DNA from: Porphyra umbilicalis
Taxonomy: Eukaryota > Rhodophyta > Bangiophyceae > Bangiales > Bangiaceae
DNA length: 64,000 bases
Direction: 5' to 3'
NCBI GenBank assembly: GCA_002049455.2
Contig: KV918898.1
Coordinates: 124,001 to 188,000 of the forward strand
This document shows, piece by piece, positions 31,658 through 41,900 of this stretch. The notes under the pieces were generated by a model. The model was not told the DNA's origin, searched no databases, and worked only from the letters and a program-made list of their open reading frames with translations. The position numbers and the translations under genes are program-made. Every line of letters starts with the position of its first letter. Position 1 is the first letter of the stretch.

Positions 31658-33002
31658 ACCAACCGAATACTTCTCGGTTTGTTAAATACACCTGTGAAAC
31701 GCAGGCTACTTCTGCAACGACCCCCTGACATAATCGGATAATGACTGTAGAGCTTTAGATGACGGCGTCTTAGACGACACAATGACGTAATGTATTTCAG
31801 AGTCCTTTGCCTATAATTTAAATATATGGGATTTTATGATTTGGTTTGACCGTTGCACCTCGGGCTAGACCTTCCCGATGTGCCGAGAGACCCACGTCCA
31901 TTTTTTTTTGCGCGCTACCATCTCTACGCTCAACGCGACGACCGACAGCCCGGTGGACACAGACATCTCAACAGTTCCATGTGAAAGAAACACTGTGCCC
32001 AGAAGGACTAGTGAAGAACACACTGAGCACAGCAGAAAGTCAGTCCATCCATGGTCAGCAACGTCAAAAACAAACCAAGCTCACGTCACATGCAGCCACC
32101 CAGCCGGCAGAACCGCGGATCCACGGTCGTGCGGCAACAACTGTTCAGTGCATGTCGAGGTGGGAAGAAGACGGACCAGGAGGAGCACACGGGGGGGTTG
32201 GGGTAGGGGGGCATTCGCGGGCGGGGAGTGTGGCATGGAACGTACGCTTGGCGTCGAGAAGCGCTCATGGAGGGGATGCGTCCACAGGGCGGGTGGGAAG
32301 GCGAGGAAATGGCAAGGAGCCGCAGTGGGACGAGACGGAATGGTGGCGTCGGGGGGTAGGGCGGCAAAGCGGCAGCGTGTTGCAAGAAAGTTGGCGGTAG
32401 CATCTGGAGGGCAAAGACGACATGGGTGACGACGGTGGACGGGGCGTGGGTGGCGTCGAGCGCGAGGTGGAAGGCAGCCTCCCACGGTGACAGGGAGATT
32501 GCATGATGCCGCTGGTCCAACAACGCTGTGAAGCTTCTACCGAACTCGTGGATATGTTTGATGATGCGAGCATGCATTTGTCGACAGTTGGATTTTTAAG
32601 TATGCAGAGTGATGCAACCTCTCTTGGTTCTTCGTTAGGCACCGGATCGGGGACGTTACCCTGATGAGGGCCTAGCACATGCATGGTTCCCCCTCGAGAG
32701 TGGTCAACAGTATTGGCGAACACAATGGCGGTCTGTGCGGGCTCTGTTGTCTGACCAAACGGACCAACAGATCGGCTGTCGTATGCCTGTTGCCAAGCAA
32801 ACATTTCTGTTCGGCGATCTGTTGGTTTTCCCCGTGCAGCGACGTTAGGTTTGAGACCCCCTCCGACCAGCCGACGCCGATCTTGTCGCGCCGATGCGGT
32901 TTCAAACCTCCTCCATAGCGGGCAGGGGGACCAGCGGCGGTCGACGTGCGGGACAGGCGGGCGACTGCCGCTGCCGCCGCCGCGTCGGCGGTGGCCCCTG
33001 TC

Positions 33003-34264
33003 GTCGTTGCACGAGGAAAACCAACGTATCGCCGAACAGAAATGTTTCTTTGTCAACACGCGAACAAGAGCCAATCTGTTGGTCCGTCTGGTCGGGCAAC
33101 AAAGCCCGAACAGACCGCCATTGTGTTCGCCGATACTGTTGACCACTCTCGAGGGGGAACCATGCATGTGCTAGGCCCTCATCAGGGTAACGTCCCCGAT
33201 CCGGTGCCTAACGAAGAACCAAGAGAGGTTGCATCACTCTGCATACTTAAAAATCCAACTGTCGACAAATGCATGCTCGCATCATCAAACATATCCGCAC
33301 GTTTGTTAGAAACTTCACAGCGTTGTTGGACCAGCGGCATCATGCAAACGCCCTGTGAGACGGCACCGTGGAAGGCTGCCTTCCACCTCGCACTCCCAGC
33401 CACCCACGCCCCGCCCATCGTCGTCACCAATGTCGTCTTCGCCCACCGGAGGCTACCGCCTACTTTCTTGTAACACGCTACCGCTTTGCCGCCCTCCCCC
33501 CCGACGCCACCATTCCATCTCGTCCCACTGCGGCTCCTTGCCATTTCCTCGCCTTCCCACCCGCCCTGTGGACGCATCCCCTCCATGAGCGCTTCTCGAA
33601 GCCAAGCGTACGTTTCATGCCACACTCCCCGCTCGCGAATGCCCCCCTACCCCAACCCCCCCGTGTGCTCCTCCTGGTCCGTCTTCTTCCCACCTCGACA
33701 TGCACTGAACAGTTGTTGCCGCACGACCGTGGATCCGCGGTTCTGCCGGCTGGGTGGCTGCATGTGACGTGAGCTTGGTTTGTTTTTGACGTTGCTGACC
33801 ATGGATGGACTGACTTTCTGCTGTGCTCAGTGTGTTCTTCACTAGTCCTTCTGGGCACAGTGTTTCTTTCACATGGAACTGTTGAGATGTCTGTGTCCAC
33901 CGGGCTGTCGGTCGTCGCGTTGAGCGTAGAGATGGTAGCGCGCAAAAAAAAATGGACGTGGGTCTCTCGGCACATCGGGAAGGTCTAGCCCGAGGTGCAA
34001 CGGTCAGCAGACCAGATCATTAAATCCTATATATTTAAACTACAATAAAAGGGCCCTGGAATACTTTACTTCATTGCTTCGCTGTAATATTAACCTGGAT
34101 TAAGATCGTCGAGCTCGTGTGTTCCGCCCGTTTCTGGCACTATCCCGTGATCCAGAGCCGCGCAGCCGAACATTAGTTGAACAGAATCGCGTTTGTTGCC
34201 TGCTTGTTCTGTAACGCGCGCCGGAATAGAATCGCGTTCTGTTGAGGCTGCCCCGTGCAGCGAT
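33003..34264 (+). mobile_element. E element copy 3, uninterrupted
   Basis: 1262 bp with ends gtcgttgcacgaggaaaa and ctgccccgtgcagcgat. Together with copy 2 it makes a head-to-head inverted pair separated by 159 bp. Around 33970-34000 it holds, unbroken, the site where DIRS-B inserted in copy 1 (aaggtct followed by gtgcaacggtcagca). Confidence 0.82.
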
Positions 34265-35350
34265 GGTGGCGGCGGCGGGTGCAGGGGCCGGGGAAGTGCC
34301 GGCCGGTGCTCCTGGCGGTGGCGCCCCCACCGCGGGGGCGGCGGCAATTGCCGCCGCCACGTGGTCATTGCAATCATGGCGCTGAGCGCCCGAGGCAAGC
34401 ACCGCGCGTGACAGTCGCGCGCGACGGCCCCCCACGCCGCCCGCACGGTGCTGGCCACGCCCGTGGGGCGGGGTTCCGCTTGCGCTGGGGTCCCACCTAC
34501 AGCGTTCCCGCCTTTTGGGGTGACGTGGTGCGCAGCAGCCTCGATTGTGACCACGAGGCAGAGGTTATGGCGTGGCGATCTTCTGCGGGCTGCTGGGCCG
34601 GCCCAGGAGGCAGCAGCGGCCCACAACGCGGCGGCTGTCAACCACCAGTGAATTCTCTGCTGTGCGGTTGGCCCCGCACGACACTCGGCAGGGCCGCCGA
34701 GGAGGCGCGATGGCGAACCTGCGGGCCGCCAGTGCCCCACGGCGCGCCCTGCATCGTCAGAACAGTGGTCATCCTGAGCGGGAGGAAATCCCGTTCAGGC
34801 GTTATTTACGGCACTGCACCTGAACAGCCAAACTTCCGTCACAAACATTGTTCAGGTGCACGGATCTGGTCTCGTGCTTCTCTGCAGAGCAGATCAGGAT
34901 CACGTGACTGCTACCATAACCACGGATAATCATCGCTATTAGGCGCAGCGGAGCACGGCGGGCATGCGGGGCGACGGGCGCCTGGGTGCGACGTATGAGG
35001 ACCGCGCGTGCTGCGTTTATTTTTTTGTTTCCGGCTGCCCCGCTGCCTGGGAGCGGCACCGTGCTTCAGTGGTTTTTCTGTACATGGGTGTGGAAATGGC
35101 AACAGCGTCTCTTGGCCAGAGCGGACCCTGCAGTGGGCAAAAAGAACAGTAACCTCGCCGCGCTGCTCGCCGCCATGCGGGTGCCCCTCCTCACGCTACC
35201 AAAAGACAAGCACTCAACAGCTGCTATGCACGCACTGGTGACCTCTCCTCCATACACAAGATCACCAACAGGCACGACGTCGGGGCCCCAACCGACTGCC
35301 ACGTGCAGACGGCCCTTACTCCTCCTTGTCACCCTCTCATCTTCATCGTT
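34265..35350. other. No gene recognised; one strong hairpin
   Basis: A plus-strand frame (34255-34929) lacks any domain. A perfect 12-bp stem (tgcacctgaaca and its complement) with a 22-bp loop lies at 34815-34860. The right edge abuts the N-terminal gag of the chromovirus. Confidence 0.45.
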
Positions 35351-36892
35351 CTAGATGACGCACTGCGCAGCCCGCTGCGCCTCACGTAGGCGCAGCATCT
35401 CAGCAGTGCGGGCAAACGCCCGACAGTGACGCTCGGCGTGCGCGCGCTCGAACTGGAGCCGCTCCGCTGCTCGTGCCGCACGGTACGCCGGAGACTGCTC
35501 GTTCTCGTGATCCTCGTCCCCGGCCTCCAGCTCTCTCTCGCCGTCGTCGCCTTCCGGCGGCTCCTCTCCGTCGCCGGGATGCATCCCCTCATTGATGCCA
35601 GCCATCCAGTCTTCCGCCGCGCCGTCGTCACCGCCGTCTCCGTCGCCACGCGAGCCGTCGTCGTCGTCGTCATCTGCGTCGTTACCGTCGTCGGCCGCGT
35701 CTTCGTTCGACCCATCCTCCCGGTCCCCGCCGTTGCCACCCACCGGCACTCCTCCGACAGGGGGCGGGGGCGCGTGGTCGGCCATGTCCACTCCCTCGTT
35801 GTCCACGAGCGCCGCCCGGCTAAGCTTGTCCTGCGCCAACCCCAAAGCGTGCGGCTCCGCGTAGGTCCACAACAACCAATTGACCGCCGCGGGAAAGGAT
35901 CCAAGCAAGCCCCGTCCGCCCGCGATATCCGACCCCGGTAGGTTCCGAGTGAACCGCGTCTCAGCGTCGCCCGCGAGGAAGTTGGGAATAAGGTACAAAC
36001 CCATCCTCTCGGACACGTCGTTGTCATCGCAGGCCTTGACGAACTTTCGGAGCCACGAGAAGACCTTGAGGGGTTCCTTCCCGTTGAACATCGGGGTCCC
36101 CCCGAAGGAGAACTTCATATTCTTGGCCGTCCGTCCCATCTTGCGGGCCTGCGACGCCCCGTAGGTCGAGTGACGGTTCCGTAGGCGGTACGATCGGCAG
36201 TCCAGGACGCCCGCGAAGCGATCGTCCGGGCACTCGAGGACCGCCAACTTGCCGGACCCCACCTTGCGCCCCACGTGGTCTTCGTCGTTGTCGGTTGTCG
36301 CCGGCGACGGCGAGGAAGATGAAGACGACGATGACGACGAGGGACTACGGTGAAGCCGTGACTTCCCTTTGCTGCGGCTCTTCCGCGTGTCCACGGGAGA
36401 ATCTCGGCGGGGGGCATCTTGAGAAGAGCCCGCGGGGCTCGCCGCGATGACCCGAGAAACGTTGGCCAATAACGACTCGCGGAACGTCGACAGCGCCGTG
36501 TCCAGATCGGCCATCGCCAGAGGCGTCGCCGGATCACGATCTTGATCCACCAATCCCGTCCGTTTGTCGTGACGTCGAGAGAGGAAGGCACCGGCCCCCG
36601 GCGGGACCCGACGTACCGTTTTGCCCACGAGGTCCGCCAATGGCCGAGGAGGAGTGAAGGGAATCCCTGATCCGGCCGCGGATCCCCCTGTTGCAGCGAC
36701 CGCTGGGGTCACCGCGGATGTACCCGCCAGCATACCGCTAGCGATCGCGTTCGACTTGGGGATGTCGGAAGGCGACGCCATCGTAGTGGCCGGGCGGTAA
36801 TCGATGACAGACCGACGCGGAGATCCACGTCGCCTTGAACTCAGGAACCAACAGACGATCGGGGAACCGGCTACCCAGAACGGGCGTGGCAA
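35351..36892 (-). CDS. Chromovirus gag, N-terminal part
   Basis: About 510 residues. After a Ser-rich basic stretch comes FSFGGTPMFNGKEPLKVFSW, the usual start of the gypsy gag core, then LRKFVKACDDND, RMGLYLIPNFLAGDA, and an acidic low-complexity region (DDDDDDGSRGDGDGGDD). Homology to gag ends at the island edge near 35351. The start may be the ATG at about 36780 (MASPSDIPKS). Confidence 0.75.
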   Translation of the reverse strand: MPRPFWVAGSPIVCWFLSSRRRGSPRRSVIDYRPATTMASPSDIPKSNAIASGMLAGTSAVTPAVAATGGSAAGSGIPFTPPRPLADLVGKTVRRVPPGAGAFLSRRHDKRTGLVDQDRDPATPLAMADLDTALSTFRESLLANVSRVIAASPAGSSQDAPRRDSPVDTRKSRSKGKSRLHRSPSSSSSSSSSSPSPATTDNDEDHVGRKVGSGKLAVLECPDDRFAGVLDCRSYRLRNRHSTYGASQARKMGRTAKNMKFSFGGTPMFNGKEPLKVFSWLRKFVKACDDNDVSERMGLYLIPNFLAGDAETRFTRNLPGSDIAGGRGLLGSFPAAVNWLLWTYAEPHALGLAQDKLSRAALVDNEGVDMADHAPPPPVGGVPVGGNGGDREDGSNEDAADDGNDADDDDDDGSRGDGDGGDDGAAEDWMAGINEGMHPGDGEEPPEGDDGERELEAGDEDHENEQSPAYRAARAAERLQFERAHAERHCRAFARTAEMLRLREAQRAAQCVI

Positions 36893-36898
36893 CGGCCG

Positions 36899-36919
36899 GA
36901 ATCCCCTGCTGCTTCACCA
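36899..36919 (-). other. Chromovirus primer-binding site
   Basis: Five bases inside the 5' LTR, the minus strand reads TGGTGAAGCAGCAGGGGATT and one more C. This is complementary to a tRNA 3' end with CCA and a GAATCCCC T-arm. The tRNA species cannot be named from this. Confidence 0.75.
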
Positions 36920-36924
36920 GAAAT

Positions 36925-37423
36925 TGTAGCGGTTCTAAGCACCACCACGCTGGTTCGTCGTCTGGCCGAAGTGACCTCTTGATCAGCTCGGTCCGTCGTA
37001 GGAACTGCCCCGGAAATCGACCCACAGCCCAGCCTTCCCCCAACGGGAGGAGAGGATCACGGCAAAGCCCAGGGGGGAATCGTAGTCCAAAGCACAGTTG
37101 GAATTATCAAACGGCGACGGGGACGACGTCCCCGCTGTCAATAAACCCCTCCCCAACCCGAACGCCGGTGGCCACAGTAGCCACCCCAAATGCGCCAAAC
37201 AGATAAATCCCTCCAAAGCGAAAAGTTCAAACAAGTAGTAGGGGGGTTGGGAAAACCACTGGGGAAAAGCCCCGCCCCCGACCTAATCCGATCTCCCCGA
37301 GATCTGGACAGATCATTCCCTTGCTGCCCCGGATCGGGATATTTTGGGACGGCCCCCCGGGGGTGTGCTGTCCACAGCTGAGGGGCCACGCCCCTTCCAA
37401 CTGTAGGACCCCCGACCGCCACA
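36925..37423 (-). repeat. Chromovirus 5' LTR
   Basis: 499 bp, the partner of 4367-4865, with about 13 differences by eye. TTTAT follows directly on the outside. Confidence 0.93.
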
Positions 37424-38412
37424 TTTATGACGGGCGAGATCCGGCGGCAGCTCGACCTGGAATACGTCTTGGAGGTGACGGACCCGGCGGAGCTGGCCCG
37501 TATCAAGGTCGTGTCTCCGGCCTTCGTCGTGCGCTCGAGCAGCGGCGCCGCGCGGACGGTGATCGATTACCGCTACCCCAACAGCTACATGGCGCAGCGG
37601 GCCTGCCTGTACGAGACGCTGGCGGACCTCGCCCAGGTCCTCCGGCCCGAGGACGCCATACTTGTGTGGGACGTCACCGACGCCTACCATCACCTGCTCC
37701 TCCGCCCGGAGGACGCCCTTTACCTGGCGTTCGAGCTGGAAGGCCGCGTCTTCATCCCTTTGACGATGCCCTTTGGGCTGCGCGTGGCACCGTACACGTG
37801 GACCAAAGTCTGCCGACCCGTCGTCCAGGCGCTACGTGGCAAGGGTTTTCGCATAATCGCCTACGTGGACGCTTTCGGCGGGGCCCCCCCGGCGGGACGT
37901 GGCCAACCAGCGACGCAGTCAGAGGCGATCGCGGCGTTCGACACAGTCCAGCGCCTGTTCACGCGGCTCGGGCTGCGGGTGCACCCGAACAAGGGCGTGC
38001 GGACCCGCCCGACGGCCGTCCGCCTCCTTGGGCACCCCGTCGACACGGAGCGTCGACTGTTCCTCCAGCCCCCCGACCGCGCCCTCTCCACCAAGCAGAC
38101 GGCGGCCGCCCTCTACCGCTGGGCCACCGCCCACCGCCGGTACGTCAAGTTTTCCCCGCTCCGCTCGTTCTTGGGCAAGGCGGTGAGCACGCACCTCAGT
38201 GTGCTAACCGCCCACTTCCACCTCGCCGCCCTCTACGTGGCGCTCAGCGCGAGGCGGACGGGCGACGCCCTCCTGACGCACCAGGGCTTGCGGGACCTGA
38301 CCGGGTGGTCCGAATTGCGGCGACACTCGTCGACGGGACGGGCCATCTGGCGCGCCCCACCCACCGTGACGATGGAGACGGACGCAAGCACGGTCGGGTT
38401 GGGGGCGGTCTT
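37424..38412 (+). CDS. DIRS-A reverse transcriptase, main block
   Basis: Resumes immediately after the chromovirus. It reads ARTVIDYRYPNSYMAQ, AILVWDVTDAYHHLLLRP, IPLTMPFGLRVAPYTWTK, RIIAYVDAFGGAP, LGLRVHPNKGV, then the RNase H start VTMETDASTVGLGAVF, where the copia element interrupts at 38413. Collinear with DIRS-B 21150-22020. Fossil. Confidence 0.88.
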
Positions 38413-38779
38413 TGTGAAGTGTACTTCCGCAGTCCCCCAGGGACAATTGGCCCTTGCGTAAGTCGTAAGTCTTTGTATTTGTGTGGTGACACTGCATGTA
38501 CTTGATTGTAGATCTTTCAGCGGGGAACCCATTAGGGGTTGAGCTCCGGGGGAGATTTGTGTGGGGAGCGGCGCCTGGAGTGTGAGGCTGTGGGCGCCCT
38601 CCGCAGGCTCGGGAGCTGCCCTGGGAGGTGCCTTGCGGGCCTGGTCGGCCGCGCCATTGGGGGTGCCTGGGAAGGCCCTGCGACTGAGGTGGTCTGGGGG
38701 ATATCAGGCACGCCTTCGCAGGCCTGGGAACGCAGTGCCTAGTAAAATAACGCACCCACTCAACATCATCGACTTCACA
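38413..38779 (+). repeat. Copia 5' LTR
   Basis: 367 bp; starts tgtgaagt and ends acttcaca, a perfect 8-bp terminal inverted repeat. Confidence 0.95.
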
Positions 38780-38794
38780 GGTTATGGGCCCAGT
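38780..38794 (+). other. Copia primer-binding site for half initiator tRNA-Met
   Basis: GGTTATGGGCCCAG starts right after the LTR. It is the complement of CTGGGCCCATAACC, the anticodon arm of eukaryotic initiator tRNA-Met. Several copia elements are known to prime from such a cleaved half-molecule rather than the tRNA 3' end. Confidence 0.8.
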
Positions 38795-38935
38795 ATCGCT
38801 GGTGGTGATCGTTGTCTTCCGCACTTTCGTTTGCGGGACGGCGCTCGTTGGGCTGCTGTGTGTTCCGGCGTCGGGCTGGCGGGCTTAGCCTCCCACGTCG
38901 TCAGTGTCGCGGCTCGGGGCGCGGTTGTTGTCGTC

Positions 38936-41900
38936 ATGTCGGAGTACGGGCGCTACGATTGCCATCGCTTTGCGCAGCTGGACGACGATTACAAGGTCTG
39001 GGCCGTGTACTGCCGTGCACAGCTCATCAAGGAGAAGGTCTGGTCGGCGGTCGTGACGGACCGCCCCGCGTCCGGGAGTGATTCCAAGGGAAACTTGGTG
39101 GCGGACGCGTGGGCCATCATGAACGAGTCGGCGTTGGCGACCATCCAGATGTCGGTCAAGCCGGTTCATCTCCATTCGGTGACGGCGGTCAGTACGGCCA
39201 AGGACGCGTGGGACGCGCTCAAGGACATCTTTGAGGCGCGCGACAACGCACGGCTGCTGCAGCTCATGCACGAGCTGAGCAACCTCAAGAAGGACGGCGA
39301 CGAGAACATCATCAAGTACACGTCGCGCGCCAAGGGCCTCCGCCAAGAACTTGCCATGCTGGGCAACCAGGTGGACGAGAACACACTCGTGCTGCAGATC
39401 CTGTCGGGTCTTCCAGCAGAGTACGACATGATCAAGACCGTGCTGGAGAACATGGACGGGAAGCGCAACCTCGCCGAAGATAGCGCCAAGCTGCTCACGG
39501 TGGAGCAGCGGGCCAGCCGAGGGCGGTCGTCGTCGTCGACTGGCGTCAAGTCGCAAGCGTTTGCGGCATCGGCCACCAAAAAGCCGTGGGACAAGAAGGC
39601 GGTCGTGTGCTACTACTGCGACAAGAGAGGGCATATGAAGCGCGACTGCCTCAAGAAGAAGGCCGACGACGCCAGGGGCAACAAGAAGCCAAACGGCGGG
39701 CGTCGGGATGGTGGCGGGGGCGGTGGTGCACCTTCCCGTGCCGCATTGGCCTACGCCGCGTCGGCAGGCCAGGCCGGGGAGCACAAGACTCCCAAGAGCA
39801 CCAGTGGGATGTCGAGCGGGGTGCTGGACTCCGGCGCGACCAACCATATAGCCGCCGGGGACAAGGGCTTCACCGTCAAGACGTCGGGCAGCGGGGCCAA
39901 GGTCACTCTGGCTGACTGTCACAAGGTGTCCATTAAGGGGCACGGATACGTCTCCATGGACGTGGGGGCGGGCAACACCAAGACACGAATGGTCCTCGGT
40001 GAGGCCATGCTCGTGCCAGACCTGACGGACAACCCGTTGTCTGTGCGTGCGGTCGACCGCCGCGGCGCAGCGGTGGTGTTTGTCGGAAACGCCTGCTACA
40101 TCCTCAGCGATGGAGAGGCGGTACTCTCAAGCGGGGTGTTGAGCAACGCGTCTGTCATCGGTTCGGTCAACGAGTCCGAGAACTACGTGCTCAAGGTGAC
40201 GCCGGTCAAGGCGTCGGCAAGCGCCGCCTCAACACGCATGGACGGCGAGGCGGAGCTGTGGCACCGCAGGTTCAACCACTTGGGCTTCGAGAACCTCAAG
40301 CGAGTGGTCGGGATGGTCGACGGGATTCCAGCTTTGTTGGCGGACGCCAAGCGCATCCTTGGCACGGTGTGTGTCCCGTGTGTTGACGGCAAGATGGCGC
40401 GTTCCCCGCATCATCGCTCCACTACAACGAGCACCAAGTGCGAGTTGGTTCACACCGACGTCGATGGGCCCTTGACGGAGTCGTTGGGCGGTTCAGTATA
40501 CTTCATGACGCTGATGGAGGACTCTACTGGCTTCATCACGGCGACGACCATCAAGACGATGGGGATGGTACCAGACGTCATCAAGGCCCGCATTACGCAG
40601 CTTGAGACCCTCACCGGGCTCAAAGTGAAGCGGGTGCGCCACGATGGCGCAAAGGAGTACGTCAGCCACGACCTCAAGGCGTGGTATGACAACAAGGGCA
40701 TCACGTCAGAGAAGACGGCGCCGTATTTATCGCAGCAGAACGGCAAGGCGGAGCGTGCCAACCGCTACATCATGGAGCGCGTTCGCGCGGCACTGCTGGA
40801 CGCCGGTGCGGAAGAGGAGCTGTGGGCTGAGGCGCTCTCCTCGGTCATCCACGTGCTCAACCGTTCCCCCAAGGCCGGGCAAGATGTGACGCCCCTTGAG
40901 GCGCTCACGGGGCGACGACCTGACGTGAAGGGATTTCGCGTCTGGGGGAGCCGGGCCTGGGCTCTCAAGCCCAAGCAGCAGCAGCGCAAGCTGGAACCAA
41001 GGACAGATGTTGGCCGTTTTGTTGGCTACACCGTTGGTGGAAAGGCCTACCGCATCCTCGAGGATGATTGAAACAAGATCTTCGAGCGCCGAGACGTGCT
41101 CATGGAGGAGAGCCCAAGCAAGACCATGAACAAGACGTCTGTTTCTGGTTCAAGCGCCAGTCCTCGCCTGACGGCGTGGACGGATGGTGACAAGGAGGAC
41201 GGTGCGATTAACATGCTGGACGCGGAAGTCCCTAGCGGGGACGAGTATGCTCCGCAGCAGTCTTCAGAGAGCGACGACGCGCCGGACAAGGAGGCCGTCC
41301 ATCCCGCGGAAGACGGCGATGATGATGACGACAACGAGGACGCGGCGGCTCAAGAAAGGCACCAAGTTCTGCCTGACTACACAACGGAGAGCGATGACGA
41401 CGGGGCGCAAGCACCCCGGCGGTCCAAGCGCAAGCCGGTACAAAAGGTTACCTGGTGGGAGAGCAAGCCGAAGGCGTACGTGGCAGCGGGGCCATTTGGT
41501 GACGCTAAGTCTGCCTGGGACCTGAGCAAGCCGCCGACCAACGCGAAGGAGGCGCGTGCACGCTCGGACTGGCCGCTATGGAAGGCGGCAGAGGAGGAAG
41601 AGTACCTGGCGCACAAGAAGCTTGGTACCTGGTCCAAGACCAAGAACAACAACAAGCGCAAGGCCGTCAAGACTTGGTACGTGTGCGACATCAAGTGCGA
41701 TTCGGAAGGCAACGTGACGAGGTACAAGGCGAGCCTGGTAGCGCAAGGCTTCAACCAAGTGCCGGGGCGTGATTTTGACGAGACGTGGGCTCCAGTGCCC
41801 AGCTCGGCAACAACGCGCGCACTCTTCGCGGTGGCCCCGGCCAAGGTCTGGGAGGTTCACCACGTGGACGTCAAGACGGCATTCCTCAACGCCAAGATGG

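Larger units (their letters stand above)
31083..31747 (-). mobile_element. pogo-like (Tc1/mariner superfamily) element, deleted
   Basis: Ends cagtcattattcgaatatgtc and its complement (21 bp, 3 differences) are flanked by TA on both sides (31081-31082, 31748-31749). That is the target site of Tc1/mariner and pogo elements. Only 665 bp long, it keeps the C-terminal part of a transposase frame on the minus strand, so it is an internally deleted copy. Confidence 0.85.
30906..32843 (-). mobile_element. E element copy 2, split by a pogo-like element
   Basis: Same family as copies 1 and 3, on the minus strand. The ends match gtcgcttcacggggcagcc at 30906 and its counterpart at 32843. Without the 665-bp pogo-like insertion and its TA duplication it is about 1.27 kb. 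The interior (31850-32700) is about 90 percent like copy 3 in reverse. Confidence 0.8.
11304..35350. other. 24-kb island inserted within chromovirus gag
   Basis: Everything between the two gag parts is foreign to the retroelement. Contents are: no recognisable gene at 11304-12319; a TA-flanked MITE; an alpha/beta hydrolase gene; a VIPP1/PspA-like gene; E elements 1 to 3; DIRS-B; a 1.1-kb inverted-repeat element; a Myb gene; and a pogo-like element. Edge positions are good to about 20 bp, judged from where gag homology stops. No convincing terminal inverted repeat or target duplication was found for the island as a whole. A large gene-carrying transposon, a DNA-break repair insertion or an assembly join could each explain it. 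Confidence 0.65.
35351..37423 (-). mobile_element. Ty3/gypsy chromovirus, gag-side block with 5' LTR
   Basis: Carries the 5' LTR, primer-binding site and gag N-terminal part of the element whose pol is at 4367-11303. The outer end abuts TTTAT (37424-37428), the duplicate of 4362-4366, after which DIRS-A RT resumes. Confidence 0.9.

Noticed and set aside
33003-34264. 9-bp target duplication for E copy 3 (Mutator-like)
   Set aside because: Flanking ggtggcccc and ggtggcggc agree at only 7 of 9 and the other two copies show nothing similar.
11304-35350. A named giant element (Polinton/Maverick or Starship type)
   Set aside because: No protein-primed polymerase, packaging ATPase, capsid or captain-type recombinase is seen; the only tyrosine recombinase inside belongs to DIRS-B.
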